Positions 35,454 through 42,959 of a stretch of 45,261 nucleotides of DNA are shown here, piece after piece. Source of the stretch: Syntrophaceae bacterium. GTDB taxonomy: Bacteria > Desulfobacterota > SM23-61. Position 1 is the first letter of the stretch. Every line of letters begins with the position of its first letter. A model generated the notes under the pieces. It had not been told where the DNA came from. It did not search any database and was given only the letters and a program-made list of their open reading frames with translations. Both the position numbers and the translations under genes were made by a program. The stretch covers positions 1 to 45,261 of the forward strand of contig JACAEW010000020.1 of the NCBI GenBank assembly GCA_013388675.1. The letters are read 5' to 3'.

Positions 35454-36322
35454 GTCCCCCTTTTCTCGTGTGCCCTTTCGATGAACCGCTCCTTCATCGC
35501 CTGCGGGGTCAATCCGTAGTCCCCCGCATAAAAAACGTCGACGAGATTTCGAAGGTCTTCAGCGCGGTAGGTCAAGCGGGGGCACACCTCCACTGCCTGC
35601 AAATACACACCAAGGCTCCTCTTTCGGTAATTCCCTTCCGGGAAGAATGGCGGCACGTCCCTTTGGCCCTTTATTCGTCCGGCATGGGCCGTTTCCCGGA
35701 GTTCATCAAGCAGCTCCCAGTGATCCGCCGGCTAAATCTTAGGGTGTACCTGCCCACGGATTCCGACGAGAACTACACGACCCTGCGCATTCTTTCCTCC
35801 CTGGGGGTTGAGACCGCCGTGGTTTTCAGCCCCGGCATGGTCTCCTGGGCACGGTTGAGCGACCTCATGTCCTATGCCTTTTTCGCCCAGGGGCTCCACG
35901 CCCCCATCGCCCCCTTTCACTATGTTGCCGCCAGATATGACCCCAATCGCCGAACCGGTTTCGGGGCGGTCTATTTCGATGATCCCAGTTGCTACTTGCA
36001 CCTTGATGAAGGGGGTAGGGTTTTTCTTTCCGAGGAAGACCAGCGGAAAGGCTATTTTCTTTTTGATGATCTTGAAAAGATAGAACAGATCGAAAAAGAC
36101 GACAGGTATCTGGAAGCCCTGGAAAGATGGCGGGAGGTTTTTTTACAAGGGTTTGGATGTGCCTCCTGTCCTGGCTGGAGGGTTTGCCTGGGAAGGTTTT
36201 CCCAGGGCGGCCGGCAGGGATCGGAATGTCGCGATTTTTTTACCGAAATGATGGACAAGGTGGAAAGATTCCTGCAAATCAACCGGCAACTCCCGGAACC
36301 CAAGATCGTATGGCAACCCTGA
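35450..36322 (+). CDS. Radical-SAM-associated partner protein with SPASM-like cysteines but no CxxxCxxC
   Basis: 290 residues starting at a TTG that overlaps the preceding stop (TTGAG). Barrel-like features are seen (VPLALYSSG, LNLRVYLPTDSDENYTTLRIL, VETAVVFSPG) that parallel strands of radical SAM domains, yet no CxxxCxxC occurs at the N-terminus. The C-terminal FGCASCPGWRVCLGR ... SECRDFF matches a SPASM-type cysteine tail. It may be a catalytically inert relative of the maturases that binds the substrate or holds an accessory cluster, as non-radical partners do in other repeat-peptide systems. The exact family is not recognised. Confidence 0.75.
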   Translation: MSPPFLVCPFDEPLLHRLRGQSVVPRIKNVDEISKVFSAVGQAGAHLHCLQIHTKAPLSVIPFREEWRHVPLALYSSGMGRFPEFIKQLPVIRRLNLRVYLPTDSDENYTTLRILSSLGVETAVVFSPGMVSWARLSDLMSYAFFAQGLHAPIAPFHYVAARYDPNRRTGFGAVYFDDPSCYLHLDEGGRVFLSEEDQRKGYFLFDDLEKIEQIEKDDRYLEALERWREVFLQGFGCASCPGWRVCLGRFSQGGRQGSECRDFFTEMMDKVERFLQINRQLPEPKIVWQP

Positions 36323-37488
36323 TCCTCAAAGTCACCGAAAAATGCAATTCCAACTGCTACTATTGCGACGTGGTTCGCAAGGAGAAAACCGGGCAGACCA
36401 TGTCGCTGCAAACCCTGGGGACCGTTTTTCGTCGGGTGGATGAGTATCTGCGGAAAAATCCGGGGGAGCGGATGGAGATCCTCTGGCATGGAGGAGAGCC
36501 TCTTCTGCCGGGCGCTGACTACTATCGCCGGGCCATCGCTCTTTTCAACCGGCATTGCGCCGAAACCAGAAATTCCATCCATCATTCCATCCAAACGAAC
36601 CTCACTTGCTTTCATGAGGAGTTTGTGGACATTTTCCGCAGCCTGGGCGTAACGGCCGCGGGGACGAGTTACGACCCGGAACCCTGCATCCGGGGTCCGG
36701 GAGAAAACATCGATTCTGAAGCATACAACCGAAAGTTCATCCGCTCGCTGGCGGTCCTGGAAAGGAACGGATTCGGATGGGGAATGATCTATGTGGTGAC
36801 CAAAAAATCTTTGGCCAAGCCCCTGGAAGTTTTCCATTTCCTGAGCAATCTTTCCTTGAGCGGAGGCTTCAACATCAATCCGGTCCTCATCTATGACGAG
36901 GAGCGCAGGGGCATTGCCATTACTCCCGAAGAGTATGTGGATTTCCTGGGGGCGATCTTCCCGGTTTGGTGGAACCATCGCGAACGATACCCCGATGTTC
37001 AGCCTTTTAAGAGCCTGGTAAGGACCATCATCGAGGGACAACTCAGCCTGGGGTGTGTGGAATCGGGAGACTGCACCTATCACCACGTGAATGTGACTCC
37101 CGATGGGGAGACCTCACAATGCGGAAGGTCGGCTGACTGGGGACTCCTGCAATACGGAAATATCGAGGACAAGTCGCTTGCCGAGATTTTAGGAGATCCC
37201 CAAAGAGGCCAGCTGGAAGAAAGAGTCAGAAAGTTGAAGGACAAGGATTGCCGAGGGTGCCGCTTCTGGGAAATCTGTCACGGCGGCTGCCCCCTGGACG
37301 CTTATTCCAAGCATAAAAGCTTCCTTTTCAAGAGCGAATGGTGTGAATCCCGCAGGGGTTTCATCGAGAGATATTTTGAACCTCTGACCAAAGTCCGCTA
37401 TCAGCCGGGCAGGTTTTCCATCTCCGGTCCATCGATTTGCCACGGCGACGGAGGGGAAATTGGTCGTTCTGACGGTAAAACCGACTGA
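36310..37488 (+). CDS. Radical SAM/SPASM peptide maturase A
   Basis: 392 residues from ATG 36310 (13 bases inside the previous gene; the open frame to 36127 runs through it). CNSNCYYC (Cys 12, 16, 19), WHGGEPLL and QTNLTC are those of anSME-like radical SAM/SPASM enzymes. The auxiliary-cluster cysteines are complete: GCVESGDC ... SQCG, then CRGCRFWEICHGGC and EWCE. A paralogue follows immediately. It should modify the repeat protein with SAM radicals. The last 40 residues (SGPSICHGDGG...) overlap the next start and show no domain. Confidence 0.93.
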   Translation: MATLILKVTEKCNSNCYYCDVVRKEKTGQTMSLQTLGTVFRRVDEYLRKNPGERMEILWHGGEPLLPGADYYRRAIALFNRHCAETRNSIHHSIQTNLTCFHEEFVDIFRSLGVTAAGTSYDPEPCIRGPGENIDSEAYNRKFIRSLAVLERNGFGWGMIYVVTKKSLAKPLEVFHFLSNLSLSGGFNINPVLIYDEERRGIAITPEEYVDFLGAIFPVWWNHRERYPDVQPFKSLVRTIIEGQLSLGCVESGDCTYHHVNVTPDGETSQCGRSADWGLLQYGNIEDKSLAEILGDPQRGQLEERVRKLKDKDCRGCRFWEICHGGCPLDAYSKHKSFLFKSEWCESRRGFIERYFEPLTKVRYQPGRFSISGPSICHGDGGEIGRSDGKTD

Positions 37489-38566
37489 GGACTGCAATTC
37501 CGCCTGCCGCTACTGCTATTCGCGGAAGAGACCGGGGCGCATGTCGCCGCAAGTCCTCGAGGTTCTCTATGCCCGAATAAGCGAATATCTGGTCGCCCAT
37601 CCGGAAGAAACGTTGGAAATCCTCTGGCACGGGGGAGAACCCCTCCTGGCGGGGCTGAATTTTTTCTCTGCCGCCCTGGCTTTGCAAAAAAAGTATTTTG
37701 CCTCCAGAGGAGGCCGGGTCCGGTATGGGCTGCAATCGAACCTAACCCTCCTGTCCGAGGGCATCGTGGGAATCCTGAAAGAAATGGGTATCCGTTCCGT
37801 GGGGACCAGTTTTGACCCGGAGGATGGGATTCGGGGTCCCCACAAAGGAACCGATTCCGATCGATATAAAAGAGACTTTATCCATGGACTGAGTGCACTG
37901 GAAAGGAATGGGCTGAGCTTTGGAATCAATTATGTGGTGACGCAGAAATCGCTGGCCCGCCCCTTGGATGTTTTTTATTTCCTGACTAACCTTTCTCCCC
38001 CCGGGGCCGTTTTTCTCAACCCGGTTCTCCTTTTGGACGGAAAGGAGCGGGACCTCGGAGTTTCTCCCGCGGAGTACCTTCGGTTCCTGGGGGCCATCTT
38101 TCCGCAATGGTGGAAAAATCGAAACCGATATCCGGGGGTGCAGCCCTTTGCCGCCCTCGGGGAAAGACTTCTGGGAAAAAAAATAGAATCGGGATGCATG
38201 GATTTCGGCGCGTGCAACAGCTCTTCCCAGCATCTAGAAATAACGCCCCAAGGCGATATCCTGCAAAGCGGGTACTCCGGGAAGATGGAAATGCCCTGTT
38301 ATGGGAACATCCAGCGGCAGTCCCTCGAGGAAATTCTGCAGAGTGATGAGAGGAAGGAGTTCCTTCAAACCATCGAAGGCCTGAAGAACCGGGGCTGCAA
38401 AGGCTGCCGGTTTTGGAACCTTTGCCATGAGGTTCCGTCGTCCTCGGGTTCATCGGCCGGGTCCAGTCTCATGTTCAAGACGGAGTGGTGCGAAACCCGA
38501 ATCCGGTTCATCGAGGAGTATTTCGAACCCCTGACAGGAGTGCGTTTTGAGTCCCAAAGACTTTGA
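37460..38566 (+). CDS. Radical SAM/SPASM peptide maturase B with incomplete SPASM cysteines
   Basis: 368 residues starting at TTG 37460, supported by GGAGGGGAAA directly upstream. It is a clear tandem paralogue of the preceding protein: CNSACRYC (12, 16, 19), WHGGEPLL, GTSFDPEDGIRGPHKGTDS and the same spacing throughout. Two auxiliary-cluster cysteines of the sister are missing: SQCGRS has become LQSGYS, and CHGGCP has become CHEVPS, followed by a Ser/Gly-rich stretch. The first cluster should still make the radical, but at least one auxiliary cluster is probably lost or altered, so the pair may have divided labour. It overlaps maturase A by 29 bases and the GT9 gene by 20. Confidence 0.9.
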   Translation: MVVLTVKPTEDCNSACRYCYSRKRPGRMSPQVLEVLYARISEYLVAHPEETLEILWHGGEPLLAGLNFFSAALALQKKYFASRGGRVRYGLQSNLTLLSEGIVGILKEMGIRSVGTSFDPEDGIRGPHKGTDSDRYKRDFIHGLSALERNGLSFGINYVVTQKSLARPLDVFYFLTNLSPPGAVFLNPVLLLDGKERDLGVSPAEYLRFLGAIFPQWWKNRNRYPGVQPFAALGERLLGKKIESGCMDFGACNSSSQHLEITPQGDILQSGYSGKMEMPCYGNIQRQSLEEILQSDERKEFLQTIEGLKNRGCKGCRFWNLCHEVPSSSGSSAGSSLMFKTEWCETRIRFIEEYFEPLTGVRFESQRL

Positions 38567-39437
38567 AAAAGCCCCGAACAACTTTTCGTGGATCAACCCG
38601 GTTGGCGGGTACGGCGACATGCTGATGGTCGCCGGGGTTATCCGGCAGGCAGCGGAACAGGTTCCCTCAAGACGATACAACCTCGTGCGGCGAACGAGGT
38701 ACTCCATCATCTTTGAGAACCATGAAGCCATCGCCCAAATCGGGTACCCCCCTAAAGGAGCTCAGGTTCAACGGGTTGATTATTGGGCAATGGAGAGGCC
38801 GGGTCCGGGGCTCCAACGGCCCTACCAAATCCTGGCCCGGGGGTTCGGTTTGCAAACTCCCATCGAAGAAAAATTGTATCTTCCGGGGGCTTTGGACCGG
38901 GATCCGTTCCTGGAGACCTTTCTGCCTTGGAAGAAGTTGAATGTGGTGATTGCCCCGGCCTCCGACTCTCCCCGCAAAGTCATGAATCCCCTCCTCTGGC
39001 ACCGTTTGGTGGATTACTTGCTTGCCGAGGGGGCTTTCGTTATGCAAGTGGGCCTGCTGCACGAACTGCATATCCGGAATGCCTATTCGGTGAGGGGAAT
39101 GACCACTCCCCAGCAATTGATCGCCTTCTTGAAGAAATGCAGCCTGGTCGTCAGCTCCGATAATTTTATCATGCATGCGGCCCATCTGGCCGGTACGCCG
39201 GCCGTTGTCGTCTGGGGCCCGACCCCCCATGAAGTCTATGGCTATCCGGAACAGGTCCATGTACAGGCGTCCCCCAATTGCGACCTGGAAAAGGGAGAGT
39301 CCTGCATCGTTTCTTATAAGAACCAGGGAGGAAAGCTTTACGGGACTCCCTGTCCGCTGGGCGATCGGCATTGTATCAGCCAAGTCCGGCCCGAGGAAAT
39401 CTACGAAGCCTGCAAAAAATCCTTGCGGTATGGATGA
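38547..39437 (+). CDS. Glycosyltransferase family 9-like protein
   Basis: 296 residues from TTG 38547 (AGGAG upstream, overlap with the previous gene). The N-terminal NPVGGYGDMLMVAGVI and the C-terminal SSDNFIMHAAHLAGTPAVVVWGPT are the two halves of the GT9/ADP-heptosyltransferase GT-B fold. A cysteine-containing end (GESCIVSYKN ... CPLGDRHC) is also usual. These cytoplasmic enzymes transfer a sugar from a nucleotide donor. Inside a putative peptide-modification operon it may glycosylate Ser, Thr or Tyr of the repeat protein, or serve an unrelated glycan. That link is inferred from position only. Confidence 0.85.
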   Translation: MSPKDFEKAPNNFSWINPVGGYGDMLMVAGVIRQAAEQVPSRRYNLVRRTRYSIIFENHEAIAQIGYPPKGAQVQRVDYWAMERPGPGLQRPYQILARGFGLQTPIEEKLYLPGALDRDPFLETFLPWKKLNVVIAPASDSPRKVMNPLLWHRLVDYLLAEGAFVMQVGLLHELHIRNAYSVRGMTTPQQLIAFLKKCSLVVSSDNFIMHAAHLAGTPAVVVWGPTPHEVYGYPEQVHVQASPNCDLEKGESCIVSYKNQGGKLYGTPCPLGDRHCISQVRPEEIYEACKKSLRYG

Positions 39438-39508
39438 TTTTTCGATGCTTTAGGGTATCCGCGTTTTCCTCCATTTTCCCTTTTCCATTTTGGTTGGAGG
39501 ATTCGTCT

Positions 39509-40603
39509 TTGAAGACTTTTTTGATCGCCTCGGCTGCATTCTTGGGGTCTCTCCTGGTGGGGCTGACCTTCCTTTCCGTTTTTCCTTCTCGAAATTCCCC
39601 TGCGGACGAAGTCATCAAAGCAGCCGTCCCGCTGACCCATCGGGAAGGCTTCTCTCCCATGAGAAAAGAGGCCTTCCGGCCTTTATTCTCCAAGACCAGC
39701 GAAGGCGATCATTCCAATGACTCGCCTCTGGAGAGGAAGAAAAAGGACCCCCCGCCGGGTTATTCCCTACCCAAGGAAAAAAGCGGGAATAAGACACCCC
39801 CGGGGGCCTTGAGTCCTATTCTTGCATCGGCCGGGATACCCATGAAGGAAATCCCCCCCCAGCGCAAGGAAGAAATGGAAAGTTTCCTGGAAAAGCTCGG
39901 CGAAATCTCCCAACGGCGGGATACGGATGATGGAAATGGCCAAGCCCAAGAAATTTTCTTCTCCACCCTGATCCCTGACCTTAAAACCGGGGTCTTCGCC
40001 CCCATGGAACGTTTTTCTCCGGGCACCATTCGTGTTTTTGGGGCCTTTGCCACCGACCGGGAGCTTTTCCAAGACCTGGACCATGTCTTGGTCAAATGGT
40101 TTAATCCCCAAAGCCGTGCGGATATGTTTCAATACCTGCCGATCACCCCGAATGCGAATTATAATTACATTTGGAGAGAATTGCCCTATTGGGAGCCGGG
40201 AATCTACAACGTGGAGGTCTATCGCGTGGGCCTGGGGGCAGACGTGAAGGTCTTAGCCTCTGGATCTTTCTATGTCGAGGACCTGGAGGATTATCTTAGT
40301 TATGCGGCCTTATACCGAGACCTGAATCAGACCCTATCGCAAACGGATTTCCTGCAGGGAGAGCCGATTTATTTAAAACTGAATCACTCGGCTCATAAGC
40401 ATCAAAAGCTCACCCTCTCGGTGAGGGATAGGAATAACGGACCTATTCTTTCATCCCGGGAGATTCACCTTTCGGCGACCATGTCGAGTAGTTCCTTTCT
40501 CGTCAAAGGCCCGTCAGACTTTCCAGGGAAAGGGTTGTTTTGGCTCGAATTGGCCGCAGAGGATGGACTTTTAATCGGCCGAACAAAGTTTGGGATTCAA
40601 TAA
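39509..40603 (+). CDS. Membrane-anchored extracytoplasmic protein of unknown function
   Basis: 364 residues from TTG 39509, preferred because GGAGG is upstream and the first 25 residues make one signal-anchor helix (KTFLIASAAFLGSLLVGLTF). Then come a charged, proline-rich linker (about 30-130) and a folded, beta-rich C-terminal half with FSPGTIRVFGAFATDRE, YYNY-like NANYNYIWRELPYWEPGIYNVEVYR (quoted in parts) and a final SSSFLVKGPSDFPGKG. No enzyme motif is seen. As the last gene of the repeat operon it is placed to meet the exported product outside the cytoplasm, as a scaffold, protease-like processor or anchor; none is demonstrated. The rho-independent terminator lies 50 bases after its stop. 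Confidence 0.72.
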   Translation: MKTFLIASAAFLGSLLVGLTFLSVFPSRNSPADEVIKAAVPLTHREGFSPMRKEAFRPLFSKTSEGDHSNDSPLERKKKDPPPGYSLPKEKSGNKTPPGALSPILASAGIPMKEIPPQRKEEMESFLEKLGEISQRRDTDDGNGQAQEIFFSTLIPDLKTGVFAPMERFSPGTIRVFGAFATDRELFQDLDHVLVKWFNPQSRADMFQYLPITPNANYNYIWRELPYWEPGIYNVEVYRVGLGADVKVLASGSFYVEDLEDYLSYAALYRDLNQTLSQTDFLQGEPIYLKLNHSAHKHQKLTLSVRDRNNGPILSSREIHLSATMSSSSFLVKGPSDFPGKGLFWLELAAEDGLLIGRTKFGIQ

Positions 40604-40652
40604 TTTCCTGGATTCAAAACCCCGACCCCACGAAAAGTTATAGCAGAGGAAG

Positions 40653-40681
40653 GCCAGAGTTCAAGACTCTGGCTTTTTTTT
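40653..40681 (+). terminator. Rho-independent terminator of the repeat operon
   Basis: GCCAGAGT-TCAAG-ACTCTGGC is a perfect 8-bp stem with a five-base loop, directly followed by eight T residues. It marks the end of the transcription unit that begins at 33770. Confidence 0.93.
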
Positions 40682-40704
40682 GGAGCCGGCTGGCCGCTTC
40701 CATA

Positions 40705-40765
40705 GAAAATGAAGGCTACGGGTAACGGCTTCATTTTCAAATTGCATTTTGTTCCGAAGTATAAT
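40705..40765 (+). promoter_or_regulatory. Candidate promoter with overlapping inverted-repeat operator for the E1/E2 operon
   Basis: GAAAATGAAG (40705-40714) and CTTCATTTTC (40729-40738) form a perfect 10-base inverted repeat. A consensus TATAAT follows at 40760-40765, while the -35 is poor and would fall beside the right arm. This suits an activator or repressor-controlled promoter. The leader to ATG 40862 is about 90 bases. Confidence 0.5.
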
Positions 40766-40861
40766 ACTTTGCCAGGAAATAAGAAAAGGCGAGAAGGAAT
40801 GGAGAGGGCTTCGCCTTCGCGGAGAAGGGATGGGAAGAAATCGAGAGGGGAGGAGTTTAAT

Positions 40862-41830
40862 ATGACAGCCATTCCGCAAGAGACGCTGTTGAAGGTCTAC
40901 CGCAACATGGTCCGGCTGCGCTTTCTGGACGACAAGATCAACGAGATGGTGGCCAGCGGGATCGGAATCACCCAGCATTCTACCCGGGGCCAGGAGGCCA
41001 CCCCGGTGGCCGCCTGCGCCGCTCTGGAGCCGCAGGATTATGTGATGCCCTACCACCGGGGATGGGGATGGGCGATCGGCAAGGGGATGGACCCGAAAAT
41101 CTTGCTGGCCGAGCTGATCGGCAAGAAGACGGGCTGCTGCGCGGGAAAAGGGGGAGTCCACATCGCCGACTGGAACCTGCGGATCATGGGGAGGCCGGGG
41201 GTGCAGGCGGCCCATGTCCCCATCGCCGCCGGGGTCGGCCTGGCCATCAAATTCCGCAAGACCCGGGACGTGGTTCTTTGCTTCTTCGGGGACGGAGCTT
41301 CCAACGAAGGAAACGTCCATGAGGGCATGAATCTGGCTTCGGTGTGGAAAGTGCCGGTCGTTTTCATCTGCGAGAACAATCTCTACGCCCTTTTTACTCC
41401 CAACGTTGAGACCACATCGGTCCGGGATATCGCCGACCGCGCCAAAGGATACGGAATCCCCGGAGTGGTGGTGGATGGGAATGACGCCATCGCCGTCTTG
41501 GAGACGGCCCGCGAGGCTATCCAGCGGGCCCGTTCGGGGAGGGGCCCGACCCTTATCGAAGCCAAGACCTACCGGATGCACGGGCACACGGCTATGGACC
41601 GGTTTCACCTGGGTGGCTACCGCCCCAAGGAAGAGGTGGATGAATGGGAAAGGAAGGACCCGGTATTGCGGCTTCGGACCCGCCTGTTGGAGATGAAGGC
41701 CGCGTCGGAGTCGGGCCTGCAGGAGATCGAGAGGCGGGCGAAAGAAGAAATTGACGGCGCGGAAAAATTCGCCAAAGAGAGTCCCTATCCCACGAAGGAA
41801 GAGCTTTCCCGCGATACCTACGCGGATTAA
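40862..41830 (+). CDS. 2-oxoacid/acetoin dehydrogenase E1 component, alpha subunit
   Basis: 322 residues from ATG 40862, with GGGAGGAG upstream (the reading frame is open from 40709). The thiamine-diphosphate motif is complete, from GDGASNEGNVHEG to CENN, and HSTRGQEATPVAACAAL and YHRGWGWAIGKG are typical of the PDH/acetoin-dehydrogenase alpha family, as are KTYRMHGHT and RKDPVLRL-like ends. Length is normal for acetoin-type E1 alpha. It decarboxylates or cleaves a 2-oxo acid or acetoin together with E1 beta. The following genes encode E1 beta and E2, so the complex is nearly complete. Confidence 0.94.
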   Translation: MTAIPQETLLKVYRNMVRLRFLDDKINEMVASGIGITQHSTRGQEATPVAACAALEPQDYVMPYHRGWGWAIGKGMDPKILLAELIGKKTGCCAGKGGVHIADWNLRIMGRPGVQAAHVPIAAGVGLAIKFRKTRDVVLCFFGDGASNEGNVHEGMNLASVWKVPVVFICENNLYALFTPNVETTSVRDIADRAKGYGIPGVVVDGNDAIAVLETAREAIQRARSGRGPTLIEAKTYRMHGHTAMDRFHLGGYRPKEEVDEWERKDPVLRLRTRLLEMKAASESGLQEIERRAKEEIDGAEKFAKESPYPTKEELSRDTYAD

Positions 41831-41846
41831 GGAGGAGGATCGAGAA

Positions 41847-42821
41847 ATGCCACCGAAAGAAATGACGTACGCCGAAGCGATTCGCGAGGGGTTGCGGGAA
41901 GAAATGCGCAAAAATGAGGAGATCATCCTCCTGGGGGAGGATATCAAAATCAACGTCTGGACTGTAACCCGGGACCTCCACAAGGAATTTGGAGACCGGG
42001 TCATTAATACCCCGCTTTCCGAATCGGGGTTTTGCGGCGCGGCGGTGGGGGCGGCCCTGACCGGCATGCGCCCGGTGGTGGAGGTCATGTACCCCGACTT
42101 TACCCTGTACGCCGCCGATTCCATCGCCAACCAGGCGGCCAAATACCGTTACATGTGCGGGGGGGGGCCTTTCAAGGTGCCGGTGGTCTTCCGGATCGCG
42201 GGGGGCGGAAGTTCCAACGGGGCCGGCTGCCATCACGGCCAGTCCCTGGAGGCCACTTTCCTCCATTTCCCCGGATTAAAGGTGGTCTTCCCCTCGACGC
42301 CTTACGACGCCAAGGGATTGATCAAGGCGGCGATCCGGGATGATAACCCGGTTCTGTTCTACGAACACAAGCTGCTTTACGGGATCAAGGGTCCGGTTCC
42401 AGAAGAAGAGTACACCCTTCCCATCGGAAAAGCGGAAGTCAAAAGGGAGGGGTCGGACGTAACCATCGTTTCTTACGCCTGGACTCTTCACAAAGCCCTT
42501 CGGGCCGCAGAACAGCTGGCCAAGGAGGGAATCGAAGCTGAGGTAATCGACCTGCGAAGCTTGCGCCCGTTGGACCAGGAGTGCATTTTCAATTCCTTGA
42601 AGAAGACTTCCAAACTGGTCACCGCAGAAGAGGGAAGCAAGATGGGCGGAGTGGGGGCAGAGATCGCGGCCGTAGTAGCCGAAGAAGCCCTCCATCTACT
42701 GGATGCGCCGGTCAAGAGGCTGGCCATGGCGGAGACGATCATTCCCAGTTCGAGGTACGGGGATCAGATTTTCATCCCCCAGGAAGCCGACATTGTGGCC
42801 GCGGTAAAAGAGCTCTTCTGA
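41847..42821 (+). CDS. 2-oxoacid/acetoin dehydrogenase E1 component, beta subunit
   Basis: 324 residues from ATG 41847, with GGAGGAGGAT upstream and a 16-base gap to E1 alpha. Conserved blocks include MTYAEAIREGLREEM, LLGEDI, TPLSESGFCGAAVGAAL, the potassium/TPP region, HGQSLEATFLHFPGLKVVFPSTPYDAKGL-type text and DLRSLRPLD in the transketolase C-terminal domain. It binds the pyrimidine half of thiamine diphosphate and forms an alpha2beta2 heterotetramer. Pyruvate, acetoin and branched-chain members cannot be told apart with confidence here. Confidence 0.94.
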   Translation: MPPKEMTYAEAIREGLREEMRKNEEIILLGEDIKINVWTVTRDLHKEFGDRVINTPLSESGFCGAAVGAALTGMRPVVEVMYPDFTLYAADSIANQAAKYRYMCGGGPFKVPVVFRIAGGGSSNGAGCHHGQSLEATFLHFPGLKVVFPSTPYDAKGLIKAAIRDDNPVLFYEHKLLYGIKGPVPEEEYTLPIGKAEVKREGSDVTIVSYAWTLHKALRAAEQLAKEGIEAEVIDLRSLRPLDQECIFNSLKKTSKLVTAEEGSKMGGVGAEIAAVVAEEALHLLDAPVKRLAMAETIIPSSRYGDQIFIPQEADIVAAVKELF

Positions 42822-42959
42822 TGGCCGCGCTTTCTGTTTGACGATCCGGAAGGCCGGATCTTCGATTCGGTCCCGATGAGCGGTGCCTTCGGGGAACGCA
42901 CCCTACATTTCTATTGCCTCCATTCAATTCTTTCAGGGAAGAACCAGGAGAGATTTAAA

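Noticed and set aside
40661-42142. 493-residue minus-strand open frame opposite E1 alpha
   Set aside because: Shadow of a GC-rich coding region; the plus strand encodes a complete thiamine-diphosphate enzyme.
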